Shown here: piece by piece, positions 45,301 through 56,183 of the stretch
How positions within the stretch are numbered: the stretch's first letter is position 1
Layout: each line of letters begins with the position of its first letter
Source: Gnomoniopsis sp. IMI 355080
Lineage: Eukaryota > Ascomycota > Sordariomycetes > Diaporthales > Gnomoniaceae
Direction of reading: 5' to 3'
Assembly (NCBI GenBank): GCA_027946555.1
Contig: JAPEVC010000039.1
Location: forward strand, 62,001 to 126,000
Length of the DNA stretch: 64,000 bases
Translations under genes and position numbers: made by a program
Notes under the pieces: generated by a model
Told to the model about the DNA's origin: nothing
Seen by the model: the letters and a program-made list of their open reading frames with translations, nothing else
The model's database searches: none

Positions 45301-46823
45301 TTATCCGACCACCGGTACCTCTTCCGAATCAATTCTGATCGTGGCATTCAAACCTGTGCCAGCGACGAGCGTCATAATATTGCTGACTTGCTCCGCCGGA
45401 CACGAGAACTTGACCGAAACACTTTTCAACCTTTTCCGGACTTCATCTGGCCAACCTGCCTGCGCACCGGCCAGGGCAGCGTCTGGATTGCCACTCGATA
45501 CGCAAGAGCTCGTCTCTTTTCCTGTTGGCCCAGGCTTCGACTGAGTCGAGTGCAACACTGCGCAAGAAGCTAGGCTTGCTGCTGTGCTGACTGGTGTAAG
45601 CAGGGCTGCGATGCTTGTCTCCTCAAGATGGCTTTGAGCTTGAAACGATTGGAGCTCATCCAACATTGAAAATAACGTGTCCTCCTGGCTTAGATCTGTT
45701 GCAGGATGTTGTGGGGCGGTAGTATCTGTCGGTTGTGATAACACGGAGGTTGAGTTATGATTGAGATCGGTCCACAGTGAACCTCGTGATTCCGGCTCCT
45801 TGGAAGACCCAAGCATATGTTGTGGCATCGAGAAGCTTGCCCATTCTTCCATCCATTCAGACGATCCTGCGTCTGCCTCAGCGTACTCTGCGGGGCACGA
45901 GGCCCTGATATCCTTTCCCCTGCCAAAGGTGTCTCCTTCGTCGCTCTGAAGATCTACGTCGATGTCTTCCTCCTCATCATCGTCTCCTTCTGCCATGTCG
46001 TCGTTTGTTGCAGGCTTTATGGGGACGCTGGAAGCAGTATTTTCTGCGGCATGAACAGCACCCGACGGTGGCGAGGTTGATGTTACGGTTGCAGCGGTCT
46101 TGCTAGCACTCCGCTTTCGCTGCCGTAATTTCCAGTACTGATTCTTCAGTGCCAACGGCGTCCGCTTAGGCGTATGAAATGAACTTATGGTAGACCAATT
46201 GGTGCCATGAGTCTGGACGGCATCAAGCAGCTGTTGATCCTGTACGTATTATGTATATCAATCTACAGGTCCGAGTAAGGGTCAAAATCCAAGGAGAACA
46301 GGCTCAAGGCTTACCTCTTCCGTTGTCCAATCACTGTAGTTGATATTAGGATTCAGAACGTGTAGCCAGTGGCTCGAACACTGATCCCCGTACCTCGTAC
46401 CTACAGCTCCCGCTACCTTCATCCAGCAGTTTGTCCCGTACTTTTGCACCGCATCAAATAGTCGTCTGTCTTCTTCGGGGGACCAGGCCCCTTTGGCCGT
46501 TGCACCAGCTAAACTGTTCCACCATCGCTTACGACAGTCTTTGTTGGAACGGCCTGGGATATGTTTGGCAAGCTCCCGCCAAAGGAGGGGCCGATTATTG
46601 TTCAACTCTGGACACAGTTCAACCTTGTCAGCGTCAAATACACAAGAAATATGGGCCTGCTGCGGCCAATGCGGACGCAGTTGAGGTAGGACTATGCAGT
46701 GTCCCGACTGTTGCTAATTTTTGAACCACAATGTGCAGGAATGAAGTAACACTTACCTTTCTGCACGGAATTTCGAAGCAATGCGTCCTCTTTGTCCGTC
46801 CAATTCCTCCTTGTGCGGTTCAT
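45301..46823 (-). CDS. three-repeat (R1R2R3-type) Myb transcription factor
   Basis: Three exons (46823..46757, 46607..46315, 46239..45301) give 432 residues. Three Myb/SANT repeats occupy about residues 1-150. Repeat 1 begins NWTDKEDALL and ends with the DCRKRWW helix. Repeat 2 has WSPEEDRRLFDAV and WMKVA with CSSHW. Repeat 3 has WTTEEDQQLLDAV with NWSTIS and LALKNQYWKLR. The rest is acidic and Ser/Thr-rich, with a DDDEEEDIDVD stretch. The C-terminal 40 residues (KRLKSVSVKFSCPAEQV onward) look structured. Repeat 1 is split by a 149-bp intron, longer than most here. It is a nuclear DNA-binding protein and may be one of two regulators in the cluster. It ends 173 bp from the MBL gene, convergently. 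Confidence 0.85.
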
Positions 46824-48137
46824 GGTCTCGAAAGTATTATGTGGGTCAAGTGCTTGCTGGAAGATACGGATCTTTAATGCTCCCTCACGAAATCTGACCT
46901 GATCTTACAATTCTATTGGTCTATGTGCATAACAGTTATAGGTAGGCAGTAGTGCAAAAGGGTAAGTCTCGAAACCAAGCAGAGCACAAAGTATCGAAGT
47001 CATTTGGCTAAGGGAATTTCCCTTGAATTCGATGAATAGCATAATCGAATTCAGCCTATTGACTTGATATACTACCTATTTAAGCCACAAATTGCGGCTG
47101 ATTCTCCCATGGTAAATCCTGTGACGGTGTGACATTGGGTGTGAGACTTATCCAACTTGAAGCAGTATAGGTAATAACATTGGCTGCTGCCTTTGTGTGG
47201 GAAACCGGTGAATACAGGAGAAAGGCTCAATTATTGGTCCAGTCTGACAGCCGCCAGGTTTCGCTCCTTCAAGCACCCGAAAGCCTTTCCCGGAAACAGC
47301 CTCAATCGAAAGACATTCAAATATACTTGATCAAAAGATTCTGAGTGAGATAAGAGTGGGGAACCCTGTTCACATAGGGACGTGGCAGCACGTAAAGTAT
47401 GGTCTATGGACGAGCCGATTACCAACAGCGCGAGATATTGGCAAGCCCCGAAGGTACGACATGAGGCTAGAGTGATATGGCTTGGCAATTTGCTGAAAGC
47501 AAGCAACGATCAAGTGGACTTACCGGCTGCCATGGCATGGCTCCTACGGGCCTTCCGCGGCGCCATGATGGATTGGCTTGCGGATGTTTTCCGTACCGTG
47601 CCACACTACAATGGGAAGGTATAGTCTACAAGCGTCATAGAAATCATCGGTGTTTCGTGTTGTCTGTAACGTTCCGACAAGTATCAAGAACCTAATTCAC
47701 GTTGACTTCCCGCTTAGTCCGGAAATTTTGGGCCCGAGACCTCCACGTAAGACTACCATTACTTCCTAAAATGAAATATCGCAGGCTTCATATCTCAACA
47801 TCCACTTAGGGATATATGGCAGTCTCGGGTTCAAGTTGCCAGGCAAGCTGTAACGAGATCTACGACGCCACACCTGATAAGGGTCCAGGCCCGCTGAAGA
47901 TTTTCAGCGAACAGGGCTGGGGCTCATTGGATACCAGGCGTGGTGCTTGAACCGGGGTGTGGGATGTCGCGATTCGAGCTTTCAATGTTGAAAAAGTAAA
48001 ACTCTAAACGGAGATAGATGGTTTACACTTGGGCGCGCGATACGAAGTTGGAATAACCTTACGGCTTGCCCGATCCGGACGAGGGTCACGGCAGCAGCCG
48101 CCAGACCCGAAATTCACACAAGGAACTCCCTCGTTAA

Positions 48138-48147
48138 GTCCGCGGAC
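48138..48147. promoter_or_regulatory. GTCCGCGGAC palindrome (PDRE-like), copy 1
   Basis: A perfect 10-bp palindrome, preceded by TTAA, 453-462 bp upstream of the MFS start. Its core TCCGCGGA equals the yeast pleiotropic drug response element bound by Zn2Cys6 factors Pdr1/Pdr3. Confidence 0.45.
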
Positions 48148-48281
48148 GTCTTACTGATTGGGATAAATCCGCTTCTTTGCCCCATAATAAATATGTGGCT
48201 TATTGTAGTGGATTACTATTTTAGCCAAGTCCAGATATGACGCGCAGGTGTCAGTCACATTGCCAGATCTGGTGCTACATT

Positions 48282-48295
48282 AAGTCCGCGGACTT
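48282..48295. promoter_or_regulatory. AAGTCCGCGGACTT palindrome (PDRE-like), copy 2
   Basis: A perfect 14-bp palindrome, 305-318 bp upstream of the MFS start, with the same TCCGCGGA core as copy 1. It suggests drug- or product-responsive control of the exporter by a Zn2Cys6 dimer. Confidence 0.5.
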
Positions 48296-48599
48296 GACAC
48301 AAAAGATCGCAACCGTCTTTGCTCGGATCGTTGACACATCCTATCGTATAGTTGAGAGTATTACACCGCATTGTTGCTGAGACAGTGGGAAAGACTAGAA
48401 TCACATAAAGCAGGAATTGGGAGCTGTAAAAAAATATGCAGATCTTCCTACTGCGAAAAACTTTACAAAAAGATTCAAACTATTGAATAGTGCATCATCA
48501 AACCAAACGGCACGCGTTTTGAAACTTTTCAACAATTCAATAGAGAAGCATTGCCTAATTCTTCAATTATACCTATCCAATCCGGCTCAAACACCAACC

Positions 48600-50602
48600 A
48601 TGCCCAGATCAAAAAATAGGATATCTTCCCGTGATGAAGGCGCAACGTTTTTCGGCGCTGAGCCAGAGAAGGCTGAGGCTGTAGAATCAGCTTCGGATCA
48701 CAACAACAACCTGCATGAGCATGAATATCTTTCAGGATCGAGACTGATCCTAGTGCTCAGCGGATTGACACTTGCTGTATTCCTCATGCTATTGGACGCG
48801 TCTATTGTAGCCACAGTCAGTATCCAGTCTATAATCTCTTTACCACACACTCACCTGTGCTGTTTGATGGTCTCGTGAAATTTTGAATAACATTTATGAT
48901 AGGCTGTTCCCACGATCACCAGCGATTTTCATTCCTTGAACGATATCGGCTGGTATGGCACGGCGTACCTTATGACGAAGTGAGTCGAAATCATATGTAC
49001 CTGCGTTGCGTGGTGTCTACTGGTCGCTGACCTCAGTCATTAGTTGCGCATGTCAACCATTGAGCGGAAAAATTTACAGTTATTTCAATGTCAAAGTAAG
49101 CTAGCACAGCCAGAGCGCAATGATCCGAGGATCGTACACTGATGCAGTATTATGCAGTGGACCTTCTTATCGTTCTTCTTCATCTTTGAAGTTGGCTCGG
49201 CTCTTTGTGGTGCAGCCCAGTCGTCTACAATGCTTATTATCGGCCGCGCCATCGCCGGCATAGGTGCCTCGGGGCTTTTGAATGGCGGTTACACAATACT
49301 CGCATTGGTTGTGGCGCCTGCAAGACAGGCCGGTAAGACGCTGTGCTCCTGGTCATGATATTTCCTGAAACTGACATTTGGGTCAAAGCTTTGCGTGGAG
49401 TTCTCATCGGATTGTCATTCTTAGGTCTGTTGGCAGGACCACTCATTGGTGGTGCTCTCACTTCAAATGCGTCTTGGCGATGGTGTAAGTCTACTTGTTA
49501 CGATACGGCTGGCCAAAAGTCTCTATTTTCACATGTTACACGTGGGACTGACTAGAAACTCTTAGGCTTCTACATCAATTTACCCTGCGGAGCTCTCATC
49601 GCTGTGCTTATTATTTTCGTGCCAGTCCCCAGTTACCGAGTCGCTGGCGATGGCACGCAGACCACCATCGAGACTTTGTCGAGACTCGATATTGGTGGCT
49701 TCCTGCTGTTCGCACCGACTGTGGTTATGCTGATTCTCGCTTTGCAGTGGGGTGGCACACGCTTTGCCTGGTCTAGTGCAACGATCATCGGGCTGTTCTG
49801 TGGCTCTTTCGGGAACCTGTTGGCGTTCCTGGCCTGGGAACACAAAGTTGGTTCTGGCGCTCTCGTGCCCCTGGCTTTGCTTCGAAGGCGCGTGATCTGG
49901 AGCAGCTGTCTCAATATGGCGTTCTTGATTGGTTGCACAATGACGACAGCCTACTATTTTCCGATCTGGTTCCAGGCTGTCCATAATGAAAGCCCTGTCC
50001 AGAGTGGCGTCGATATGTTGCCGATCATCGGCACCAACACAGTTGTCACCATGATTACTGGAGCCCTGATCGGGCGTCTTGGCTACTACACTCCCTTCGC
50101 TCTTGGGAGCGGTCTATTCACTGCCATTGGGTCTGGGCTCGTCACGACGCTTACACCAAGCTCAAGCAGGTCCCGACGCGTAGGATATCAGATCCTACAG
50201 GGCATGCAGGGACTTGGTTTCCAAGTGCCGGTCTTGGCTGTGCAGAATGGTGTCCGCCGCGACGAGGTGTCAGTGGCTAGTGCGCTAGTTGTGCTGTCTC
50301 AGAATCTTAGCGCTTCCGTGTTCTTGTCTCTTGGCGAAGTGATCTTCAGCAGCGAGCTGCGGCGTTTCCTTGGGCAATATGCCCCCACGGCGGACGCCAC
50401 CACGATCGTGGCGGCGGGAGCGGCTGCTGCCGACCTCAGGGCCGTAGTGCCACCTGAGCTATTGCCACAAGTGCAACGGGCGTACAGCGACACATTTGAC
50501 CGCGTCATGTATCTTGCTACTGGATCAGCCAGTGCCGCTTTCGTGTTTGCCATGTGTATGGGCTGGGTGAGAATGAAGGGGACCACACCAGGTGCCAAAT
50601 GA
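48600..50602 (+). CDS. MFS exporter, DHA2-like (14-TMS)
   Basis: Six exons (48600..48815, 48903..48979, 49044..49095, 49158..49332, 49389..49484, 49566..50602) give 550 residues. A 45-residue hydrophilic N-terminus leads into the first membrane span (LILVLSGLTLAVFLMLLDASI). Motifs of the 14-span drug/H+ antiporter group are DIGWYGTAYLMT, GRAIAGIGASGLLNG and SWRWCFYINLP, followed by many further spans. It is a plasma-membrane proton antiporter, probably exporting the cluster product or giving self-protection. Two PDRE-like palindromes lie upstream. The YACTCGGKG motif of the enzymes is absent, so it is probably controlled differently. Confidence 0.9.
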
Positions 50603-51622
50603 TCATCAAGATGAAGTACGTACCCAGATACCTACCATGAGGTTCTTTGTACAGGACGGTGAAAAAGCGATAGTTCAAGGACATTGGCACCTTTCAATCC
50701 AAAATTGTAACTCAGTTCCTCGCACTGAAATGTGTACATGCCTTCCAAGGTGGTAATCAAGTAAATTTGATGATCCCAAGTAGTAGGTGCAATAAGTACT
50801 TATCTGATAAGCGGCCCAGCTTGCTTATTGAAATGCTGTGTAACAGGACTTTGATGGGGTGTTGAGATTTCTTTTATTTTTGTTATCAGTCGAGCATCGA
50901 AGCATTTCAAACTATTGATTTGTAAAAGAGAGACATGTGCTCAGGTGGCTGCTCAAAAACGTTCGGGAATATCTTCGGCAAGTTGAGAATGGAAGCTCAG
51001 GAACTAGCTTCTATGAGACAGGTTGTGCAGTCTTGAAGGAGAAAGAGACCAGTTGACCTCCCAGGAAATTCGAAGACATCGGTTGTGATGCTCGAACTGC
51101 ACCCCACGCTTAATTTAGGGGTCGGAGACGGAAGAATTTCAACATGAGAGCAAGGCTCAACATGATGATGTTGGACGCCACATGGTTCACATAAATCAGT
51201 ATTAAAAATAAGTAGCAGAAACCTTCAGTTCCCTGTAAATGATGTGAACAACAATTGGACTTTGACAGTCCCCAACTTAACTGAATGACGAGGTGACAAT
51301 GCCTCTACACACCCCAGCTCTTGCTATACACATACGAAAGAACAGCTGACGTTAAGAAACGAAGTATGTAGGTTTGGACAAAGGAATCCTTGCTCCTTGA
51401 CTCATCGCTCCCTAGCTTCCAAGTTCGTGTGAGAACCATACCTACCTAGGTACCTAGGTACCTAGATAACTACCTAGGTAGGTACTGCCGCCCCCCAAGA
51501 TTACATAACGGGGCCCTGTATTACAGAAGGCCTACAGCCTGTGCCGCCTTGCGTGTCTCACCTGTCCCGCTGGATTTCTTCCACCTTCACCTCTTCCGAG
51601 TCCAGCTTGTTCAAAGACGGCG
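50603..51622. other. intergenic region / promoter of the Zn2Cys6 gene
   Basis: No gene seen. It contains the tandem CCTAGGTA repeat at 51441..51485. Confidence 0.55.
51441..51485. repeat. tandem TACCTAGGTA palindrome array
   Basis: The palindromic unit TACCTAGGTA occurs in overlapping copies: three ACCTAGGTA-type units, then one shifted copy after GATAAC. It ends about 138 bp before the Zn2Cys6 start. Single copies of ACCTAGGT are scattered elsewhere (for example near 21123 and 58199). It may be a regulatory array or a simple-sequence expansion. Confidence 0.6.
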
Positions 51623-54141
51623 ATGAAATCTCAGCAATTACAGATTCGAAAGGCTCATCGGCGCTCACGCATTCCATTATCATGTGACGCCTGTCGCAGC
51701 AGAAAGTGAGTGATCTATAAGGCCATCTTCACCGTTGTTGCGCGTGCTGACGCCAGCCCCGCTAGACTCAGGTGCAACCGGGAAAAGCCATGCCAGAATT
51801 GCTCAACACGGGGCGAACAGGCGTTATGCAAGTTTCGGGAGCCTGGCAATGCTGCGCATAATCAACCTTCTGCCAAAATCTGTCGAGAAGAAACAATTGA
51901 CGATGAAGCCGGGGCGTCCATAAATGAACATTCGTCCAGCGAAGGTGGAGTATACAACAAGGTCGCGCCCGATGTCACCTTTCTGCCTTGTGACGACAGC
52001 CTTCAGAATCGAACAAACGTTACACTCGCAAAGGCACAGTCTAGTGATGATATTCGCCAGCGAATTAACAACTTGGAAAACCTGGTCAATAGGCTTGTTG
52101 CGGAGCGACCTCCTGTCTGGACGCCGCCTCATAGCATCAGCAATAGCACGACTGGCACGTATACTCCTGAGAAAAGTGACAAGAATGAGGGTGGAAGCAG
52201 TGCTGCATCCGATGCCACTACAGAATACACCTTTCCCGTCAAAAAGGTCGGCAGAACGGTCATGGAAGGAGCTCACTCTGTATTTCTCGGCGGGGATGAC
52301 TGGTCTATCGTCTTACAAGAAGTGAGTGTCCATTTAATGCGGTGGACTTTCGACCTTCTCCGTCCTTGATATATGCTAAATGAAGTCAGATCAATGAACT
52401 CAAGAAAACATGGCACCGGGAACAGGACGATCAAAGTGACCAGATCACGCCGTCAAGTCTGTCGCACACGATCGATGGACCTAGCCTGCTGTTTGAGCAG
52501 GGAAAGCCACTGGAAATGGTAGAAATAGTCTCCACGTTGCCACCCAAGCTTGAGCTTGACAAAATCATTGCTCGCTTCTTTGATCGTCGGGTGTTTCCCA
52601 TTGCTGTCCCACGTAAGTTCCAACTCCGGTCCCTATTGTGCCCTTTTCACTGATAGCGTGGTCAGCCATCCTTCATCAGCCAACCTTCATGCGCGAATAC
52701 AACGACTACTGGATAGATCCTTCCAGATCAAGCCCTATATGGCTTGGTCTTGTATTCTCCATTCTTGGCATCACAATGCTCGCATATCACCAGTATGGCG
52801 AGCCACCTGAGTATCAAGGCCGCTCGGAGTCACTCTTTCAGCTTTACCGAACGCGGACCTCGCAATGTCTCCTCCGAGGGGATTTGACCAAATGCAGACC
52901 GTACACGGTCGAGACATTGCGATTTAATGCTACTGCGGAGCTGAACCGCAAGGACGACAATTGCCGAGGGCTCTGGATTATGACAGGGCTAGTCGTGCGC
53001 ACCGCCATCAATATGGGGTACCATAGGGAGCCATCCACGTCGTCTGGGATCTCGGTCCTGCAGGCTGAGTACCGACGCCGCGTGTGGTCGTCCATAGTAA
53101 GTATGGACGACATGGCCTCCTTTCTCGGAGGCTTTCCACGCACTATGACCGGTGTTTATTCGGATACGCTGGAGCCACGCAACCTACACGACTGGGAGCT
53201 TACAGAGGATATGATCGCACTTCCACCTTCACGCTCCCTCTCAGAGGCTACGGCTGTGACGTACTTGATTGTTAAGGACCGTCTGTTCCGCCAATTGGGG
53301 CGCGTCGCCGATTTCAACAGCAATCCAACCTCGAGCTCGTACGAGATGATCCTCGATATTGACCGCGCTGTGGACGACGTGTACAACAATTTCCCCTCTC
53401 ATATGAAATTGTCGAACTCATCAGCCTCTCCTGTGGAGCTTGAAATTCCAACAATCCGGAATTTGGTCAACTTCTCTAACTTGAGTCTAGTAAGCATGTA
53501 TCACAGGGGTGTGTGCACGCTGCACCGCAGGTTCTTGGCAATAGGTCGCTCCGACGGCCAATTCAAACTCTCTCGGAACCGCTGTTTGACTTCGGCTTTG
53601 GAGTTGTTGTCTCTACAAAAGCGATTGGAGCCAGCTTTCTATGAAATCTCTCAGACGCGTCAGATGTTAATGCTTGCTAGCATGATACTCTTCCTAGAAC
53701 TGGCGCTGCGACGCAAGAATCTCGACGAAGAAGAATCTGTCCCTGACAGTCTTGTCATCCTCCAGGCGCTTAGAACGTCCTGTGCACTTGTTTCAGACGC
53801 AACAAAATGTTGCGATGAGACCAAGAAGATGCACCATTTCCTTGTCAGCATGCTCTCCAGTTTTGAGGCTGCACCAGCTCAGACAGCAGCTTTGGGAGAG
53901 AAATTGGAAAGTCCACCAGACCTGACCGCCACGTCGCCCTTGAACTTTTTTACCAGCGGTTTCACGTTTGACGAGGACTGGTCGGAAATGGATATGGCCT
54001 GGGTATGTATTTCCCTTGTGACCTCCTTCCAACGTCCTTCCAAGACCTTGCTGCTCCGACTTGAAATATTGCTGACCTGTGCAGACCACATGGGACAATT
54101 TCATCGAAGAATCTAACTATCAGCCTGGGCCTATGTATTAA
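51623..54141 (+). CDS. Zn2Cys6 transcription factor with fungal_trans domain
   Basis: Five exons (51623..51705, 51766..52321, 52390..52612, 52666..54002, 54085..54141) give 751 residues. The binuclear zinc cluster, CDACRSRKLRC and then CQNC before the last Cys, sits at about residues 21-50 and is split by intron 1. A weak coiled-coil linker (RINNLENLVNRLVAE) follows. The fungal-specific factor domain covers about 260-560, with FPIAVPPILHQPTFMREY and SPIWLGLVFSILGIT. I placed the C-terminus after an 82-bp intron, giving the typical tail MAWTTWDNFIEES. Without that intron the frame ends at 54116 with unrelated residues. It is the prime candidate for the pathway regulator, recognising CGG-containing sites. 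Confidence 0.88.
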
Positions 54142-54422
54142 GAAAATTTCGTTTTTCCATTTTTTTTGTTTTTCATAATTTGCTCGGGTCATGCCATGCA
54201 ACGCTGGGAAGATATGAGATCAACTTGCAGTGATTGCCCAGGTCACAGCTATGCTTTCACGTAGAGCCAGAAGCAGACCTCGAATCAAACTAATCAGCAA
54301 GAATCCAAGGCGTCATCTGTGCAACGCCGCCCCAAGACATGTCCCACATAAGCCCCGTTAGCTGAATCTGCAACCTTGTTTTCCGGGTTCAGCTGGGGAT
54401 TATGACTATAAGCACTATAACA

Positions 54423-54433
54423 AAGTCCGCGGA
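54423..54433 (+). promoter_or_regulatory. AAGTCCGCGGA element (PDRE-like), copy 3
   Basis: Shares 11 bases with the two palindromes upstream of the MFS gene, including the full TCCGCGGA core. It lies about 147 bp upstream of the SDR start. Confidence 0.4.
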
Positions 54434-54482
54434 GATAACCATCCCCCTTATATCTCCATGGCCGGACGATGAGCAAGAAAGG

Positions 54483-54489
54483 TATATAA
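54483..54489 (+). promoter_or_regulatory. TATA box of the SDR gene
   Basis: TATATAA, 91-97 bp before the ATG at 54580. Confidence 0.45.
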
Positions 54490-54579
54490 CGCTAAGAATT
54501 ACGTAGCTAGGTTCACTAAGCGAGATGCTATTGAGGCTTACCTTCCTAGCCTAAAAGAGTACACCCTCGACCTACCAAG

Positions 54580-55762
54580 ATGCCTACTTTCCGTGACTTC
54601 GTTAATACACAATTCTTGCTTAAGATCCCCAAACCCTCGACGTCCTTTGCGGATAAGACTGTCATTGTCACAGGCGCTAATGGAGGCTTGGGAAAAGAGA
54701 TCGTCAAGCATATTGTTCGCCTAGGTGCTGCCAAAGTCATATGCGCGTGCCGCAGTGTGGCTAGGGGCAATCAGGTCAAGGAAGAGATTCTCGATGTCAG
54801 TCAGTGCCATCCTGATGTGCTTGAAGTATGGGAGGTCGACCTTGAGTCGCCTTCATCCATCAAGAAGTTCGTAACCCGAGCGAGTGGCTTGTCTCGTCTC
54901 GACGTCGTGATCAACCTCGCTGGTGTTCGTTGCTTCGATTTCAAAGTCGTGTATGATACTGAACGCACGCTTGCCATCAACAATATCGGCACATTCCTGC
55001 TTGCGATCCCTCTCATTCCCAAGATGAGGGCGACAGCTCGAACTTTCGGAACCACCCCGGTTTTGACAATCGTAGGGTCTGCTCTGTACGACATAGCGAA
55101 GTATCCCGAGAACCCGGGTGATGACATCTTCGACTATTTCCAAGATAAAACCAAAGTGAATCCATGGAATCAGTAAGCTTCTCGATTCATCATTGGTCTT
55201 GGCAGAGCCAAAGAAAAACCCGCCTAGTCCAGCTACAAGCTGACCTAAACAACAGATATAATCTTTCCAAGCTTATACAGCTCTACACCCTCATCAAGCT
55301 GGCAACTATCGTCGACCCGCTTGATGGATCCCGCAAAGAAAGGTATCCCATTGTCATCAACTCTGTTGATCCTTGTTTCTGCGAAACAGGCCTTTCACGT
55401 GAAGTAAAGGGCCTTACGTGGGTCGTCGTCAAGACGTTCGCAGCTATTGCAGCTCGTCCGGCTGATGATGGCGCACGTCAAGTGGTGCACGCGGCATCGT
55501 GCGGTCGGGAGACTCATGGCCTATACCTGCGTGCTGGCGCCGTCCAAGCCTACAAGGAGGTCGCACAGGATGACAAGAAGACCGAGTACTTGTGGGATGT
55601 ATTAGCTGAGCGGCTGAAGAGGCTGGTGAGTTTCTGATTGTTGTCCAATGACTCTGTTGTCTTGAGTATTGCCACTTGCGGGTGGGTGGTTGGTTGAATT
55701 CATCGATGCTAATTGTCGCTTTTATCCAGGACCCGACCATCTTGGAGAATTTGGATTACTGA
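54580..55762 (+). CDS. short-chain dehydrogenase/reductase (SDR)
   Basis: Three exons, 54580..55172, 55256..55625 and 55730..55762, give 331 residues. The Rossmann motif TGANGGLG lies at about residues 31-38. The family N-A-G motif is altered to NLAG, and the catalytic pair is YNLSK. The last exon is only 11 codons (DPTILENLDY). I prefer it to a read-through ending at 55637 because a gtgagt donor and a tttatccag acceptor bracket a 104-bp intron in phase. It would oxidise or reduce a keto/hydroxyl group of the product with NAD(P). A PDRE-like element upstream suggests shared control with the MFS exporter. Confidence 0.87.
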
Positions 55763-56183
55763 GACACATTTCCTACTTTGATGCTATCCAGGACCGAAAT
55801 GTCATAAAAGTCATGGAATGCTGTCATTGGCAGTTGGTTGATCTGTGTTGACAATGGAATAAAAATATGCCTTGAAATCACCATGGGGAGGGATTGATCC
55901 CAGAGCAGCAGAGCCGGAAAGGGGTTGGCGTTATGTGTTGCTAAAACCTGCTCTAATACCTTACACGACAAGATGTTCTCATCAGGTGAACATAAAGTCT
56001 ATGATATCCAAGTGATCTCCCGACCTCCTTGCCAATAATTATAGCAAGCTTGATGAGTTCTGATACAAGTGGCCAATCCATTCCGAAGTTTATGATCTGT
56101 ACAGTACCCGAAGACCCGAAGTAATTGTACCTACTTCTAGCCAGAGCCGCCTCCAAATCTGGGCCACAGACAAAATGGACGTC
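55763..56183. other. convergent intergenic region, SDR / P450-3
   Basis: Two 3' ends face each other. No gene seen. Confidence 0.6.

Larger units (their letters stand above)
46824..48599. other. long divergent intergenic region, Myb / MFS
   Basis: About 1.8 kb without a convincing gene. Open frames at 47231..47506 (-) and 47382..47624 (+) overlap antisense and have no domains. The half next to the MFS gene holds two PDRE-like palindromes at 48138 and 48282. Confidence 0.55.
54142..54579. other. promoter of the SDR gene
   Basis: No gene. It contains a PDRE-like half-palindrome at 54423..54433 and a TATATAA at 54483..54489, 91-97 bp before the start codon. Confidence 0.55.
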
